A stretch of DNA of 64,000 bases from Peterkaempfera bronchialis (GCF_003258605.2 NZ_CP031264.1:2356001-2420000), one strand, 5' to 3'; numbered from the stretch's first letter, positions 16,609 to 27,475 are shown. Program-made: numbers and translations. Notes: a model not told the origin generated them from the letters alone.

Positions 16609-18510
16609 TCAGCTGGTAAGGCTGTGCCAGTGCTGGCTGACCCAGGTGCTGCTGCGGTCGATCAGGTCATAGGCGTGGTCCCACCACTGCGGAAGCGGGG
16701 TGAAGTTCCACAGGGCGGCTGCCGCGATGGCCAGGATCAGCAGCACCATCAGGCAGCCCTTGAGGCAGCCCAGCCCCGGGATGTACATCCGGTTGCGGCT
16801 GCGTGGACGGGGTTCGCGGGGTTCGCGGTGCGGTGCCGCCTCGCGCGGCGGGGCCGCCTCCTGGCGGCGCGCGGGTGCGGGCTCGGCACGGCGGGCGGGT
16901 GCGGGCTCGGCGCGGCGGGCCGGGGGCCGCTGCGGCGCGGGCGCCGGAGCGGGCTCATAGGACTGCTCGTACGGCGGGGGCGCGGCCTGCGGCCGGCGGT
17001 GGCCCGGCGCGGCGCCCCGGCGCGGGTCGCCGCCCTGCTGGGGGTAGCCGCCCTGCTGGGGGTAGCCGTAGCCGGGGTTCTGCTGCGGGTTCTGCTGGGG
17101 GTTCTGCCGGCGGGGGTCGCGGCCGTACTGGAAGGGCGGCGGGGCGACCTGGGGCTCCTGGAGCTGCCGCAGTTCCTCGGGCTCGAAGTAGCCGACCTCG
17201 GTCTGCTGGTTGCGGTCGCGGGCCGCGCGCAGTTGGGTCTGCCAGGGGTGCGGCTGCTCCGGCTGCGGGCCGTCCTGCCCGTCCGGGCCGTCCGGTCCGA
17301 CCGGGGGCATCACCCGGGTGCGGTCGCCCTGGCCCCCGTCCGGTCCGGAGGCCGGCATGGTCCGGGTGCGGTCCTCGGAGCCATAGCCGGGTGCAGCGCC
17401 CGGCGCGCCCATCAGCCGGGTGGCCGCCGCCGGGTCGTACTGCGCGCCGCCGGCCTCGGTGGGCGTGGCCCCGGGCAGACCCGCGCGGCCCAGGACCTGC
17501 GTCGGGTCGGCGTGGGGACCGTCGCCCAGGACCCCGGCCGCGCCGAGCCCCAGGCCGCCGAAGGCCCCGCCGGTGCCGGGGACCGGCGCAGGCTCGGGGT
17601 CGGGCAGCAGCAGCGCGCCGACCGCCAGCGCCTCGTCGACCTGGGCCGGGGTGGAGTGCACGCCGATGCCGACCGCGACCACCCGCAGCGCCTGGGCCAG
17701 CGCGGTGGCGCCGGGCCGCTCGCGCGGCTCCTTGCGCAGGCACCGCTCGACCACGGTCCAGAGCGGTTCCGGCATGGTGCCCGGCCGCTCCGGCTCCTGG
17801 GCCAGATGGGCGTGCAGGATCGCCAGCGGGCCGTCGCCCTGGAACGGCGGACGGCCGGTGACCAGCTCGTACAGCATGATGCCGGCGCCGTAGACATCCA
17901 CCGCGGAGGTCTGCGGGCGGCCCTCGGCGGACTCCGGCGCGACATAGGCGGGGGTGCCGACGAACTCATGGGTACGGGTGATCCCCGGGGAGTCCGCCAG
18001 CCGGGCGATGCCGAAGTCGGTGAGCATCGGGTGCATCAGCTCGCCGCCGCCGGGCTCCCCGGTGGTGGCCAGCAGCACATTGGCCGGCTTGAGGTCGCGG
18101 TGGACGACGCCGTCGGCGTGGCTGGCCGCGAGGGCGTCCGCGACCTGGGCCATCAGCAGCGCGCCGGCGACCGGGCTGAGCGGCCCGTTGGAGCGCAGAT
18201 AGCGGTACAGGTCGGGGCCGTCGACCAGGTCCATCACCAGGGCCAGCAGGTCGCCCTCGACCACCAGGTCGCGGACCCGCACGATATTGGGGTGGCTCAG
18301 CCGCAGCAGCACCGAGCGCTCGCGCAGGAACCGCATCACCACATCGGGGTCGCCGGCAAGCTCCTCGCGCAGCACCTTGACGGCCACCTGCTGGCCGGGC
18401 TGGGTGCCGGGGACCGTCGCGTCGTCGCGGACCCGGCCACGCCAGACGGTGCCGGTGGCGCCGCGTCCGAGCGCCTCCTCAATCAGGTACTTGCTGCCTA
18501 CCGGCCGCAC
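16609..18510 (-). CDS. pkaA: PkaA-like transmembrane Ser/Thr protein kinase
   Basis: A 633-residue protein. Kinase domain about 8-270: P-loop GRGATGTVWRG, VAVKVLREEL, catalytic HRDLKPANVLL, DFGIARL, GTPAYVAPE; all key residues present. A long Pro/Gln/Arg-rich juxtamembrane linker (about 300-570, with PQQNPQQNP and RRAEPAPA repeats) leads to one transmembrane helix (CLMVLLILAIAAAALW) and a short extracytoplasmic tail of about 35 residues. It phosphorylates cytoplasmic Ser/Thr targets; the divergent FHA-domain ATPase is an attractive but unproven partner. It lies 126 bases upstream of the PkaB-like gene on the same strand. Start MRPVGSKYLIEE is conserved in kinases of this type. Confidence 0.92.
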   Translation of the reverse strand: MRPVGSKYLIEEALGRGATGTVWRGRVRDDATVPGTQPGQQVAVKVLREELAGDPDVVMRFLRERSVLLRLSHPNIVRVRDLVVEGDLLALVMDLVDGPDLYRYLRSNGPLSPVAGALLMAQVADALAASHADGVVHRDLKPANVLLATTGEPGGGELMHPMLTDFGIARLADSPGITRTHEFVGTPAYVAPESAEGRPQTSAVDVYGAGIMLYELVTGRPPFQGDGPLAILHAHLAQEPERPGTMPEPLWTVVERCLRKEPRERPGATALAQALRVVAVGIGVHSTPAQVDEALAVGALLLPDPEPAPVPGTGGAFGGLGLGAAGVLGDGPHADPTQVLGRAGLPGATPTEAGGAQYDPAAATRLMGAPGAAPGYGSEDRTRTMPASGPDGGQGDRTRVMPPVGPDGPDGQDGPQPEQPHPWQTQLRAARDRNQQTEVGYFEPEELRQLQEPQVAPPPFQYGRDPRRQNPQQNPQQNPGYGYPQQGGYPQQGGDPRRGAAPGHRRPQAAPPPYEQSYEPAPAPAPQRPPARRAEPAPARRAEPAPARRQEAAPPREAAPHREPREPRPRSRNRMYIPGLGCLKGCLMVLLILAIAAAALWNFTPLPQWWDHAYDLIDRSSTWVSQHWHSLTS

Positions 18511-19001
18511 TGATGTGCTCCTCGCCGTGCCGACTCCACCGGGCGGCGCACTCGCCGAGTGCGCGAGCGGCCCGTGTTTCCGGCAACTCTAACCGTGTCC
18601 GACGTCAGGGGAGGTCCGACGCCGGGGAAGGTGGGACCCGGCCGCGTCCGGGCAGCCCGGAGCCGCCGGAGCGGGTCGGCCGCACACCCGCCGTGGGCGG
18701 AGACGCAGGGGAGCGCGAATCGGTTGACATGCGCGCCTGAAAACCCCGCCCATGCACCCGGACTCCATGTGAGGATGATCGCAAGATCATCAAATCCGGT
18801 ACCGGGCACGCACTGTCTGTGGCGGATGGGAGGATGCTGCCACCACCCGTGTGGGAATTGCTCGTTGGGCAGGCCGCTCCACCGTGCCGTACCTCGGCGG
18901 CGGGGCGCACCGGCCCGGCGAACGCCCCATGTGGGCGGTCATGATGGCCTGCACCGTGCGGACGGCGCAGCGCCGCACGACCATGAAGGGACCGCGGGCG
19001 A
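18511..19001. other. Divergent intergenic region between pkaA and the FHA/FtsK gene
   Basis: 491 bases without a gene I can support. It must hold the promoters for both divergent genes. A TTGACA (18724-18729, plus strand) is visible, but no convincing -10 hexamer lies at the right distance. A plus-strand frame through 18770-19017 includes a Cys/His cluster (CCHHPCGNC) but has no ribosome site and overlaps the next gene, so it is not called. Confidence 0.5.
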
Positions 19002-21932
19002 ATGCAGATCCGGCTGACCGTCCTCCGGCCGCACAGTGGTCCGTCCACGGACCGGCTCGCCGCCGATGTGCTCGTCACCGCGCCGGCGGGCACCGCCCTC
19101 GGCGCGGTCGCCGGGGCGCTGGCGGGCGCGGTCGGGGTGCGCGGCGGCCGCGCCGCCACCCATGTCCACCTGTACGCGGGCACACAGCGGCTGGACGAGC
19201 GCACCCTGCTGGGCCACCCCCCACTGGTGGACGGCGCCGTCCTCTCCCTCAACGAGCCCGCCCCCGAGCACGACCGGGAGGACGGCCCGGCCGCCGCCGA
19301 ACTGCGGGTGGTCGGCGGCCCCGACGCCGGCGGGGTGCATCTGCTGCACCCCGGCCGAGTACGGGTGGGCCGCTCCGGCGACGCCGATGTGCCGCTGGAC
19401 GACCCGGACGTCTCCCGGCTCCACCTGGAGCTGCGTATCTCCCCGGACGGCCGGGTGGCCGTCGCCGACCTGGGCTCCACCAACGGCACCACCCTGGACG
19501 GCGCCCTGGTCGGCCCCGATCCGGTGGCGCTGCCGGTCGGCGGGCTGCTGCGGCTCGGCGAGTCCTCGGTGGTGCTGGCGCCCGGTGCGCCGCCGGCCGC
19601 GGAGCCGCCGTCCCGGCCCGCCACCGCCGACGGCCAGGGCCATCTGCTGCTCGCCCCGCCGCTGCCGCCCCGGCCGCCCGCCGCCGCCCCGTCCGGCACC
19701 CCGCCGCAGGCCCCCGAGGCGGCGCAGGCGGACGAGGACCCGGCACCCGCCGCCCGTGGACGCGGCCTGCGCTCGCTCCGCCTCGGCGACACCCTGCGCC
19801 GTGGCGCGCGCGGCCCCGTGGAGGAGGCCCGCGCCGCCAGCCGTACCGCCGAGCAGCAGCGCGCCCAGGCCCACAGCCGCGAGGCCGCCGCGCTGCGCCA
19901 ACGCCTGCCCGACCCCGCCGCGCTGCTGCTCACCGCCCTCGACCACGGCCCCGGGCTGTGGGAGCGCGGACCGGCCCACCCCGAGGCGCTCACCCTGCGG
20001 CTGGGCACCGCCGACCGCCCCGCCGCCGAGCCCGGCGTGCTGCTGCCCGCCGTGCCCGTCACCGTGGACCTGCGGGCCGCCGGCAGCCTCGGCCTGGCGG
20101 GCCCCCGGCCCCGGCTGTCCGGCCTGGCCCGGGCCGCCGCCGCCCAGCTGGCCGCCCTGCACTCGCCCTCCGCCCTGGAGATCGTGCTGGTCAGCGCCGA
20201 TCCGGCGCGCTCCGCCGAGGACCGCACGGCGGAGTGGTCCTGGGCGTTCTGGCTGCCCCAGCTGCGCCCCTCGCCGGGCCAGGAGTGCCGGCTGCTGGTG
20301 GGCCTGGACACCGCCCAGGCCGAGGCCCGGATCGCCGAGCTGACCGCCCGGCTGGACGGCCCGGTACGCCACGGCGGCCCCGCGACGGTGCTGCTGCTGG
20401 ACGGCGACCCCGGCTCCGACGCCGCCCGGCAGGGCGCGGCCCGCCTGATCGCCCGGGGCCCCGCCGCCGGGGTGCACACCGTCTGCCTGGCCGAACAGGC
20501 CGAGGCGCTGCCGCCGGGCCTGGGCGCCACCGCCGTGATCGGCGGCGAGGTGGCCACCCTGCTGCGGGTCGACCGGCCGGTGCGCGGCGCGGCCGGGCCG
20601 CACCGCGAGGTGGTCGACGGGGTCGCGCTGGACGCGGTCTCCGCCGCCTGGGCGGAGCGGCTGGCCCGGTCGCTGGCCCCGCTGCGCGAGTCGGCCCCCG
20701 CCGCCCGGGGACCGCTGCCCACCGCGCTGCGGCTGCTGGACCTGCTGGACCTGGACATGGTCACCCCCGCCAAGATCTCCGGCCGCTGGACCGAGCTGCC
20801 CGCCACGGCGGGCTCCGCGGCGGCGGTGCTGGGCACCGCCCGGGACGGCCACTGCACCCTGGACCTGACCGACCGCGAGCTCACCACCCCCGGCCTGCCC
20901 GGCGGGCCGCATCTGCTGGTGGGTGGCGCCCCCGGGTCGGGCAAGACCGAGCTGCTGCGCACCCTGGTCGCCTCGCTGGCGGTCGCGGAGCGGCCCGACC
21001 GGCTCTCCATGGTGGTGGTCGAGGGCCGCGAGCCGACCGATCCGGCGCTGGGCCTCTATGCCTGCACCGATCTGCCGCATGTCTCCGCCTATCTGGGGGC
21101 CGAGGTCGAGCCGGCCCGCACCCTGGAGGCGGCGGACGCGCTGCTGGCCGAGTTGGACCGGCGCGAGCAGCTTCTCCAGGGGAGCGACTTCGCCGTCTGG
21201 TACGCGGAGCGGATGCTGCGGCGCGGCGACGGCGGGCGGCCGGTCGGCGGCATACGGCTGATCCCGCCGCGCACCGCCCCGGACGACGCGGACCGGGAGC
21301 GCGACCGGCCCGCCGCCCGGTCGGTGGCGGGTCCCGTACGGGCGGTGGCGCTCCAGCAGGCGGCGCCGGCCCGGCTGCTGGTGGTGGTGGACGACTTCGA
21401 CGCGCTGGTGGGCGGCGACGGTCCGGCCCGCCCGGCGGTGGGCGATCCGGCGCTGCGGGCGCGGGCGGCGCTGACCGAGGCGCTGGCCGAGGTCGCGGTG
21501 CGCGGCGGGCGGCTCGGGGTGCACCTGGCCGTCTCCACCGGGCAGCCGGAGTGGACCACCGGTACCGAGGTCGACGAGGCGGCGCTGCTGCGGATCGCCC
21601 TGCGGACCGACGACCCGGCGCTCTCCCGGCTGCTGATCCATGTCGAGGACGCGGCCGCGCTGGCCGAGGACACCCCCGGCCGGGGCTATCTGCGGATGCC
21701 GGACGGCGGGGTGACCGCTTTCCAGGCGGCCCGGGTGAGCGGCCGGATTCCGCGTACGGCGACGCTGCGGCCGACCGTGGTGGCGCTGGACTGGTCCCAG
21801 ACGGGCGCACCGCCGAGCCGCCGCCCGGTCCGCGAGCTGGGCAACGGCCCCACCGACCTGGCCCTGCTGGCCAGCGCCCTGCAACGGGCGGTGGATGCGC
21901 TGGACACCGCTCCGGCTCGGCCGCTCTTCTGA
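19002..21932 (+). CDS. EssC/EccC-like ATPase: ubiquitin-like fold, FHA domain and FtsK/SpoIIIE domain
   Basis: A 976-residue protein. Residues 1-86 look like the YukD/EsaB ubiquitin-like fold (MQIRLTVLRPHSG...HVHLYAGTQRLDERTLLG). Residues 100-195 are an FHA domain with the phosphothreonine-binding pattern VGRS (122-125), SRLHLEL (138-144) and STNGT (159-163). A charged Ala/Arg region follows, then a single FtsK/SpoIIIE domain with Walker A GGAPGSGKT (about 642) and Walker B LLVVVDDFDAL (about 792). The KGG motif that follows Walker A in EccC is degenerate (VEGREPTD). Type VII secretion motor proteins have related parts, but no WXG100 or EccB/D/E gene is in the window. Divergent from two kinases, so phospho-regulation is plausible. 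Confidence 0.85.
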   Translation: MQIRLTVLRPHSGPSTDRLAADVLVTAPAGTALGAVAGALAGAVGVRGGRAATHVHLYAGTQRLDERTLLGHPPLVDGAVLSLNEPAPEHDREDGPAAAELRVVGGPDAGGVHLLHPGRVRVGRSGDADVPLDDPDVSRLHLELRISPDGRVAVADLGSTNGTTLDGALVGPDPVALPVGGLLRLGESSVVLAPGAPPAAEPPSRPATADGQGHLLLAPPLPPRPPAAAPSGTPPQAPEAAQADEDPAPAARGRGLRSLRLGDTLRRGARGPVEEARAASRTAEQQRAQAHSREAAALRQRLPDPAALLLTALDHGPGLWERGPAHPEALTLRLGTADRPAAEPGVLLPAVPVTVDLRAAGSLGLAGPRPRLSGLARAAAAQLAALHSPSALEIVLVSADPARSAEDRTAEWSWAFWLPQLRPSPGQECRLLVGLDTAQAEARIAELTARLDGPVRHGGPATVLLLDGDPGSDAARQGAARLIARGPAAGVHTVCLAEQAEALPPGLGATAVIGGEVATLLRVDRPVRGAAGPHREVVDGVALDAVSAAWAERLARSLAPLRESAPAARGPLPTALRLLDLLDLDMVTPAKISGRWTELPATAGSAAAVLGTARDGHCTLDLTDRELTTPGLPGGPHLLVGGAPGSGKTELLRTLVASLAVAERPDRLSMVVVEGREPTDPALGLYACTDLPHVSAYLGAEVEPARTLEAADALLAELDRREQLLQGSDFAVWYAERMLRRGDGGRPVGGIRLIPPRTAPDDADRERDRPAARSVAGPVRAVALQQAAPARLLVVVDDFDALVGGDGPARPAVGDPALRARAALTEALAEVAVRGGRLGVHLAVSTGQPEWTTGTEVDEAALLRIALRTDDPALSRLLIHVEDAAALAEDTPGRGYLRMPDGGVTAFQAARVSGRIPRTATLRPTVVALDWSQTGAPPSRRPVRELGNGPTDLALLASALQRAVDALDTAPARPLF

Positions 21933-22135
21933 GTACCCGACCATCCGTCAATCGGCATTCGGTGGCCCAACCCCCCTGTGCGGGGCGTGCGGTGGCGGTG
22001 CCGCACTCCGCCCCGTCCGGTGGTGTCGGCCCCGGCGAGCATGATCCCGGCCGGGTTGGGTAGATCGGCTGGACAGAGCTGCGCCGCCCGGCGTCACATT
22101 CCGGTTACGGCAGGTCAGCGGCACCGCCTGCGGGC

Positions 22136-22165
22136 TTGCGACGTCTCTGGGCCGCAGCGTAGGAC
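22136..22165 (+). promoter_or_regulatory. Possible promoter of the ABC importer operon
   Basis: TTGCGA (22136-22141) and TAGGAC (22160-22165) are 18 bases apart, about 100 bases before the lipoprotein start. This is only a fair match. The rest of the 336-base gap (21933-22268) shows no gene or operator that I recognise. Confidence 0.3.
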
Positions 22166-22268
22166 TGGTCAGGGACGCGACAAACCTGCGCCGTGTCCGT
22201 GCGTCAGCGCCGACGCCTCCCGGCCCGGCGGCGTGCGGGCGCGGCACGGGCCACGGGAGGGATCTGTC

Positions 22269-23690
22269 ATGGACCGAACGATGCGCATACGCGGAGCCGC
22301 CTCCAGAGGCCGCACCCGCACCGCACTGGTGGTGACGGCGGCCACCGCTCTGGCGCTGACAGCGGCCGGCTGTAGCAGCAGCGGAGGAGGAGGAGACGGC
22401 AGCAGCGCCGCGCCGAGCAGCGGGGGCGCCGCCTCCAGTCCGGCCGCCCCGGCGAGCTCCGCATCCACGCTGAACCTGCCGGACCTGCACGGCAAGAGCC
22501 TGACGGTGGCGGCGATCTGGTCCGGCTCGGAGCAGAAGAACTTCCAGAAGGTGCTGGACGACTTCGCCCAGCGGACCGGCGCCAAGACCACCTTCGTACC
22601 GACCGGCGACAATGTCTCCGCCTTCCTGGGCACCAAGGTGCAGGGCGGCGCCCCGCCGGACGTGGCGTTCCTGCCGCAGGTCGGGGTGCTCCAGCAGTTC
22701 GCCAAGTCCGGCTGGCTGAAGCCGGTCTCCGCCGAGGTGGAGGCCGCGCTCGACAAGAACTACGGCAAGGGCTGGAAGGACCTCGGCGCCTCCGGCGGCA
22801 AGCAGTACGGCGTGTACTTCAAGGCTGCCAACAAGTCCACCGTCTGGTACAACACCAAGGTCTTCGAGGAGGCCGGGGTCAGCGAGCCGACGACCTGGGT
22901 CGACTTCCTCTCCACCGCGCAGACTGTCTCCGACTCCGGCACCCCGGCGGTCTCCATCGGCGGCGCCGACGGCTGGACCCTCACCGACTGGTTCGAGAAC
23001 GTCTATCTCTCCCAGGCCGGTCCGGAGATGTACGACAAGCTGGCCAAGCATGAGATCAAGTGGACCGACCCCTCGGTCGGCAAGGCGCTCACCACCCTGA
23101 CCGGGCTCTTCGGCAAGGACACCCTGATCGCGGGCGGCGCCAAGGGCGCATTGCAGACCGAGTTCCCGGCGTCGGTCGACCAGACCTTCGCCGAGCCGCC
23201 CAAGGCCGGGATGGTCTACGAGGGCGACTTCGTGGCCGTCAACATCGCCAATGAGACCAAGGCCAAGGTCGGCGAGGACGCCAAGTTCTTCCCGTTCCCG
23301 GCCGTGGACGGCGGCAAGGCCCCGGTGGTCAGCGGCGGCGACGTCGCGGTGGCGATGAAGGACACCCCGGCCGCGCAGGCGCTGCTGACCTACCTGGCCT
23401 CCCCCGAGGCCGCCGCCGTCGCCGCCTCCCAGGGCGGCTTCCTCTCCCCCAACCGGTCGCTGGACCTGTCGGTCTACCCCAATGACGTGGCGCGCGGCAT
23501 CGCCAAGTCGCTGATCGACGCGGGCGACGACTTCCGCTTCGACATGTCCGACCAGGCCCCGGCCGCCTTCGGCGGCACCAAGGGCGCCGGCGAGTGGAAG
23601 GACCTCCAGGACTTCCTCGGCAGCCCCAACGACGTGGCGGGCGCGCAGAAGAAGCTTGAGGCCGACGCCGCCAAGGCGTACGGGAACTGA
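22269..23690 (+). CDS. ABC importer solute-binding lipoprotein, carbohydrate type
   Basis: A 473-residue protein with a GGGAGG ribosome site 8 bases upstream. It has an N-terminal signal (RTRTALVVTAATALALTAAG), a lipobox ending in Cys35 (LTAAGC) and a Ser/Gly/Ala-rich tether (36-62), then a family 1 extracellular binding fold (LTVAAIWSGSEQKNFQKVLDDFAQRTGAKTTFVPTG, VAFLPQVGVLQQFAKSGWLKPV, AANKSTVWYNTKVFEEAGV). It captures an extracellular ligand, most likely a sugar or oligosaccharide, and delivers it to the two permeases encoded directly downstream. No ATPase gene is in the operon, so a shared MsiK-type ATPase is likely, as is usual in streptomycetes. The ligand cannot be deduced. Confidence 0.9.
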   Translation: MDRTMRIRGAASRGRTRTALVVTAATALALTAAGCSSSGGGGDGSSAAPSSGGAASSPAAPASSASTLNLPDLHGKSLTVAAIWSGSEQKNFQKVLDDFAQRTGAKTTFVPTGDNVSAFLGTKVQGGAPPDVAFLPQVGVLQQFAKSGWLKPVSAEVEAALDKNYGKGWKDLGASGGKQYGVYFKAANKSTVWYNTKVFEEAGVSEPTTWVDFLSTAQTVSDSGTPAVSIGGADGWTLTDWFENVYLSQAGPEMYDKLAKHEIKWTDPSVGKALTTLTGLFGKDTLIAGGAKGALQTEFPASVDQTFAEPPKAGMVYEGDFVAVNIANETKAKVGEDAKFFPFPAVDGGKAPVVSGGDVAVAMKDTPAAQALLTYLASPEAAAVAASQGGFLSPNRSLDLSVYPNDVARGIAKSLIDAGDDFRFDMSDQAPAAFGGTKGAGEWKDLQDFLGSPNDVAGAQKKLEADAAKAYGN

Positions 23691-23704
23691 CGGGACCTCC
23701 GCAG

Positions 23705-25039
23705 ATGGCCGCACCGGCAGTCCCCGCACCGGTGGCGCGTCCGAGCAGGGGGCGGGTGCTCGGCACCCGCCCCTGGGCCGCCGTCGTCTTCCTGCTGCCC
23801 GCCCTGGTCCTGCTGGGCGCGCTCGTCCTCTATCCCATCCTCTGGTCGCTGGTCCGCAGCCTCTACGGCATCGACGACTTCAAGCACTTCGTGGGCCTGG
23901 GCAACTACGGCGACGTCTTCACCACCGACGCCACCCTCACCGCGCTGAAGAACAACGTCATCTGGGTCGTGGTGGCGCCCACCGTCACCACCGCGCTGGG
24001 CCTGATCTTCGCGGTGCTCACCGAGCGGATCCGCTGGGCCACCGCCTTCAAGCTGGTCATCTTCATGCCGATGGCCATCTCCATGCTGGCCGCCGGCATC
24101 ATCTTCCGCCTGGTCTACGACCACAGCCCGGACAAGGGCGTGGCCAACGCCGTGGTGGTCGGGGTCCACGACACCTTCGCCAAGGCGTCCGCCTACCCCG
24201 GCGCCCGCCCCCGGGCGGACGGTGACCTCAAGGCGTCCGGCGGCGGCTCCTTCACCACCACGGGTACCGTCGCCGTCGGCACCCCGGCCGCGCTGCCGCT
24301 GGTCGGCCTGCCGCCCGCCTCGGTGGCCTCGCAGGTCCCCGCCTCGGCGGCCACCCCCGCCGGCGACGCCGTCACCGGCACCGTCTGGCTGGACTTCGCA
24401 CCCGGCGGCGGCGGAAAGCCCGGCCGGGTCGACCCCGGCGAGAAGGCCCTGTCCGGCATCCGGATCGAAGCCGTCAAGGACGGCAGGGTCGTCGCCAAGG
24501 CCACCTCGGCCAAGGACGGCACCTTCACCCTGCCCGCCTCCGCCGCCGGCGCCCGGCTGCGGCTGCCCGCCGCCAACTTCACCGCCCAGTACGCCGGCAT
24601 CGACTGGCTGGGCCCCAGCCTGGTCACCCCCGCCATCATCGGCGCCTACATCTGGATGTGGGCCGGCTTCGCCATGGTGCTGATCGCCGCCGGACTCACC
24701 GCCGTCCCCCGGGAACTCCTGGAGGCCGCCCGGGTCGACGGCGCCAACGAGTGGCAGGTGTTCCGCAGGATCACCGTGCCACTGCTCGCCCCGGTGCTGA
24801 TCGTGGTGCTGGTGACGCTGGCCATCAACGTCCTCAAGGTCTTCGACCTCGTCTACATCATCGCGCCCGGCTCCACCCAGCAGGACGCCAACGTCCTCGC
24901 CCTCCAGCTCTACCTCTCCTCCTTCGGCGGCGGCGGCAACCAGGGCGTGGGCAGCGCCATCGGCGTCCTTCTGCTGCTGCTGGTGCTCCCCGCGATGCTC
25001 TTCAACATCCGCCGCTTCCGGAGGGAGAACCGCCGATGA
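23705..25039 (+). CDS. ABC importer permease 1 with a large extracytoplasmic insert
   Basis: A 444-residue MalF-type permease; ordinary members are about 300. Membrane segments are seen at about 23-45, 85-105, 115-137 and, after the insert, about 305-332, 360-380 and 412-432. The cytoplasmic EAA loop is ELLEAARVDGANEWQVFRRITVP (about 337-359). Between the third and fourth segments sits an insertion of about 150 residues (150-300), with a Ser/Thr/Pro-rich stretch followed by VTGTVWLDFAPGGGGKPG...GIRIEAVKDGRV...SAKDGTFTLPA, which looks like an SdrD/Cna-B or carboxypeptidase-regulatory-like beta sandwich. The loop should face outside, where the binding protein docks, comparable in position to the P2 loop of MalF. 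Starts 14 bases after the lipoprotein stop. Confidence 0.88.
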   Translation: MAAPAVPAPVARPSRGRVLGTRPWAAVVFLLPALVLLGALVLYPILWSLVRSLYGIDDFKHFVGLGNYGDVFTTDATLTALKNNVIWVVVAPTVTTALGLIFAVLTERIRWATAFKLVIFMPMAISMLAAGIIFRLVYDHSPDKGVANAVVVGVHDTFAKASAYPGARPRADGDLKASGGGSFTTTGTVAVGTPAALPLVGLPPASVASQVPASAATPAGDAVTGTVWLDFAPGGGGKPGRVDPGEKALSGIRIEAVKDGRVVAKATSAKDGTFTLPASAAGARLRLPAANFTAQYAGIDWLGPSLVTPAIIGAYIWMWAGFAMVLIAAGLTAVPRELLEAARVDGANEWQVFRRITVPLLAPVLIVVLVTLAINVLKVFDLVYIIAPGSTQQDANVLALQLYLSSFGGGGNQGVGSAIGVLLLLLVLPAMLFNIRRFRRENRR

Positions 25040-25941
25040 CGACCCTTCAGGACACGGCACCCGCCACGGCCGCCCCGGCCGTCCGCCGCAAGCCCGCGCT
25101 GCCCGCCCGCGCCGCCTCCCGGCTGGCGGGCGGCGCCGCCCGGATCGTGCTGCTGCTGGTGGGCCTCTTCTGGCTGCTGCCCACGGTCGGCCTGCTGGTC
25201 TCCTCGCTGCGCGGGCCGATCGACATCCAGCAGTCCGGATGGTGGCAGGTCTTCACCAAACCGGCCCAGCTGACCCTGCACAACTACTCCAGCCTGCTCT
25301 CCAATGACACCATCACCAGCTCGTTGCTGAACACCGTGCTGATCACCGTGCCCGCCACGGTGCTGGTGGTGCTGATCGCCTCGCTGGCCGCCTATGCCTT
25401 CGCCTGGATGGAGTTCCCCGGGCGGGACTGGATCTTCCTCATCGTGATCGGCCTGCTGGTGGTGCCGATCCAGGTCGCCCTGATCCCGGTCTCCCGGCTC
25501 TTCGGCCAGATCGGGATCTTCGGCTCCATCATCGGCGTGGTCCTCTTCCATGTCGCCTTCGGCCTGCCGTTCGCGGTCTTCCTGCTCCGCAACTTCTTCG
25601 CCGAGATCCCCCGCGAGCTGCTGGAGGCCGCCCGGCTGGACGGCGCCGGGGAGCTGCGGCTCTTCTTCACCGTGGTGATGCCGCTCGGCGGCCCGGCCAT
25701 CGCCTCGCTGGGGATCTTCCAGTTCCTCTGGGTGTGGAACGACATGCTGGTGGCGTTGATCTTCGCCAATGCGGACGCCGCTCCGATCACCGTCGCTCTC
25801 CAGCAGCAGGTCCGGCAGTTCGGCAACAACATCGACATCCTCGCCTCGGGCGCCTTCATTTCCATGGTCGTCCCGCTGGCGGTGTTCTTCGCCTTCCAGC
25901 GCCAGTTCGTGAGCGGAGTGATGGCCGGCGCCGTGAAATGA
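25036..25941 (+). CDS. ABC importer permease 2 (MalG type)
   Basis: A 301-residue permease of normal length with six predicted membrane helices, for example IVLLLVGLFWLLPTVGLLVSS, LNTVLITVPATVLVVLIASLAAYAFA and a final MVVPLAVFFAFQ. The EAA loop is ELLEAARLDGAGELRLFFTVVMP. It ends in the MalG-like QRQFVSGVMAGAVK. The start overlaps the preceding stop as ATGA (25036-25039), so translation is coupled and the two permeases are expected in equal amounts. Together they form the channel for the ligand delivered by the lipoprotein at 22269. Confidence 0.92.
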   Translation: MTTLQDTAPATAAPAVRRKPALPARAASRLAGGAARIVLLLVGLFWLLPTVGLLVSSLRGPIDIQQSGWWQVFTKPAQLTLHNYSSLLSNDTITSSLLNTVLITVPATVLVVLIASLAAYAFAWMEFPGRDWIFLIVIGLLVVPIQVALIPVSRLFGQIGIFGSIIGVVLFHVAFGLPFAVFLLRNFFAEIPRELLEAARLDGAGELRLFFTVVMPLGGPAIASLGIFQFLWVWNDMLVALIFANADAAPITVALQQQVRQFGNNIDILASGAFISMVVPLAVFFAFQRQFVSGVMAGAVK

Positions 25942-25972
25942 GACAGCTGTGCGCGCGTACGTACAAGCCTGA

Positions 25973-27388
<1,416 letters not shown>

Positions 27389-27390
27389 CC

Positions 27391-27475
27391 CCGGCAGGCT
27401 GATCCGGCCGGGCAGCCTGGATCTGGCCCGGCAGGGCAGATCCGACCCGGCAGGCAGCAGTCCGGGTCGCGGTCG
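27391..27475. repeat. Imperfect short tandem repeats after gdhA
   Basis: About four imperfect copies of a 20-22-base unit resembling (C)CCGGCAGG-CAGATCCG lie between the gdhA stop and the terminator at 27509. Non-coding and probably neutral. Confidence 0.5.

Noticed and set aside
18559-19017. Cys/His-rich small frame upstream of the FHA/FtsK gene
   Set aside because: No ribosome site, unusual codon pattern for the region, and it overlaps the start of a confident gene.
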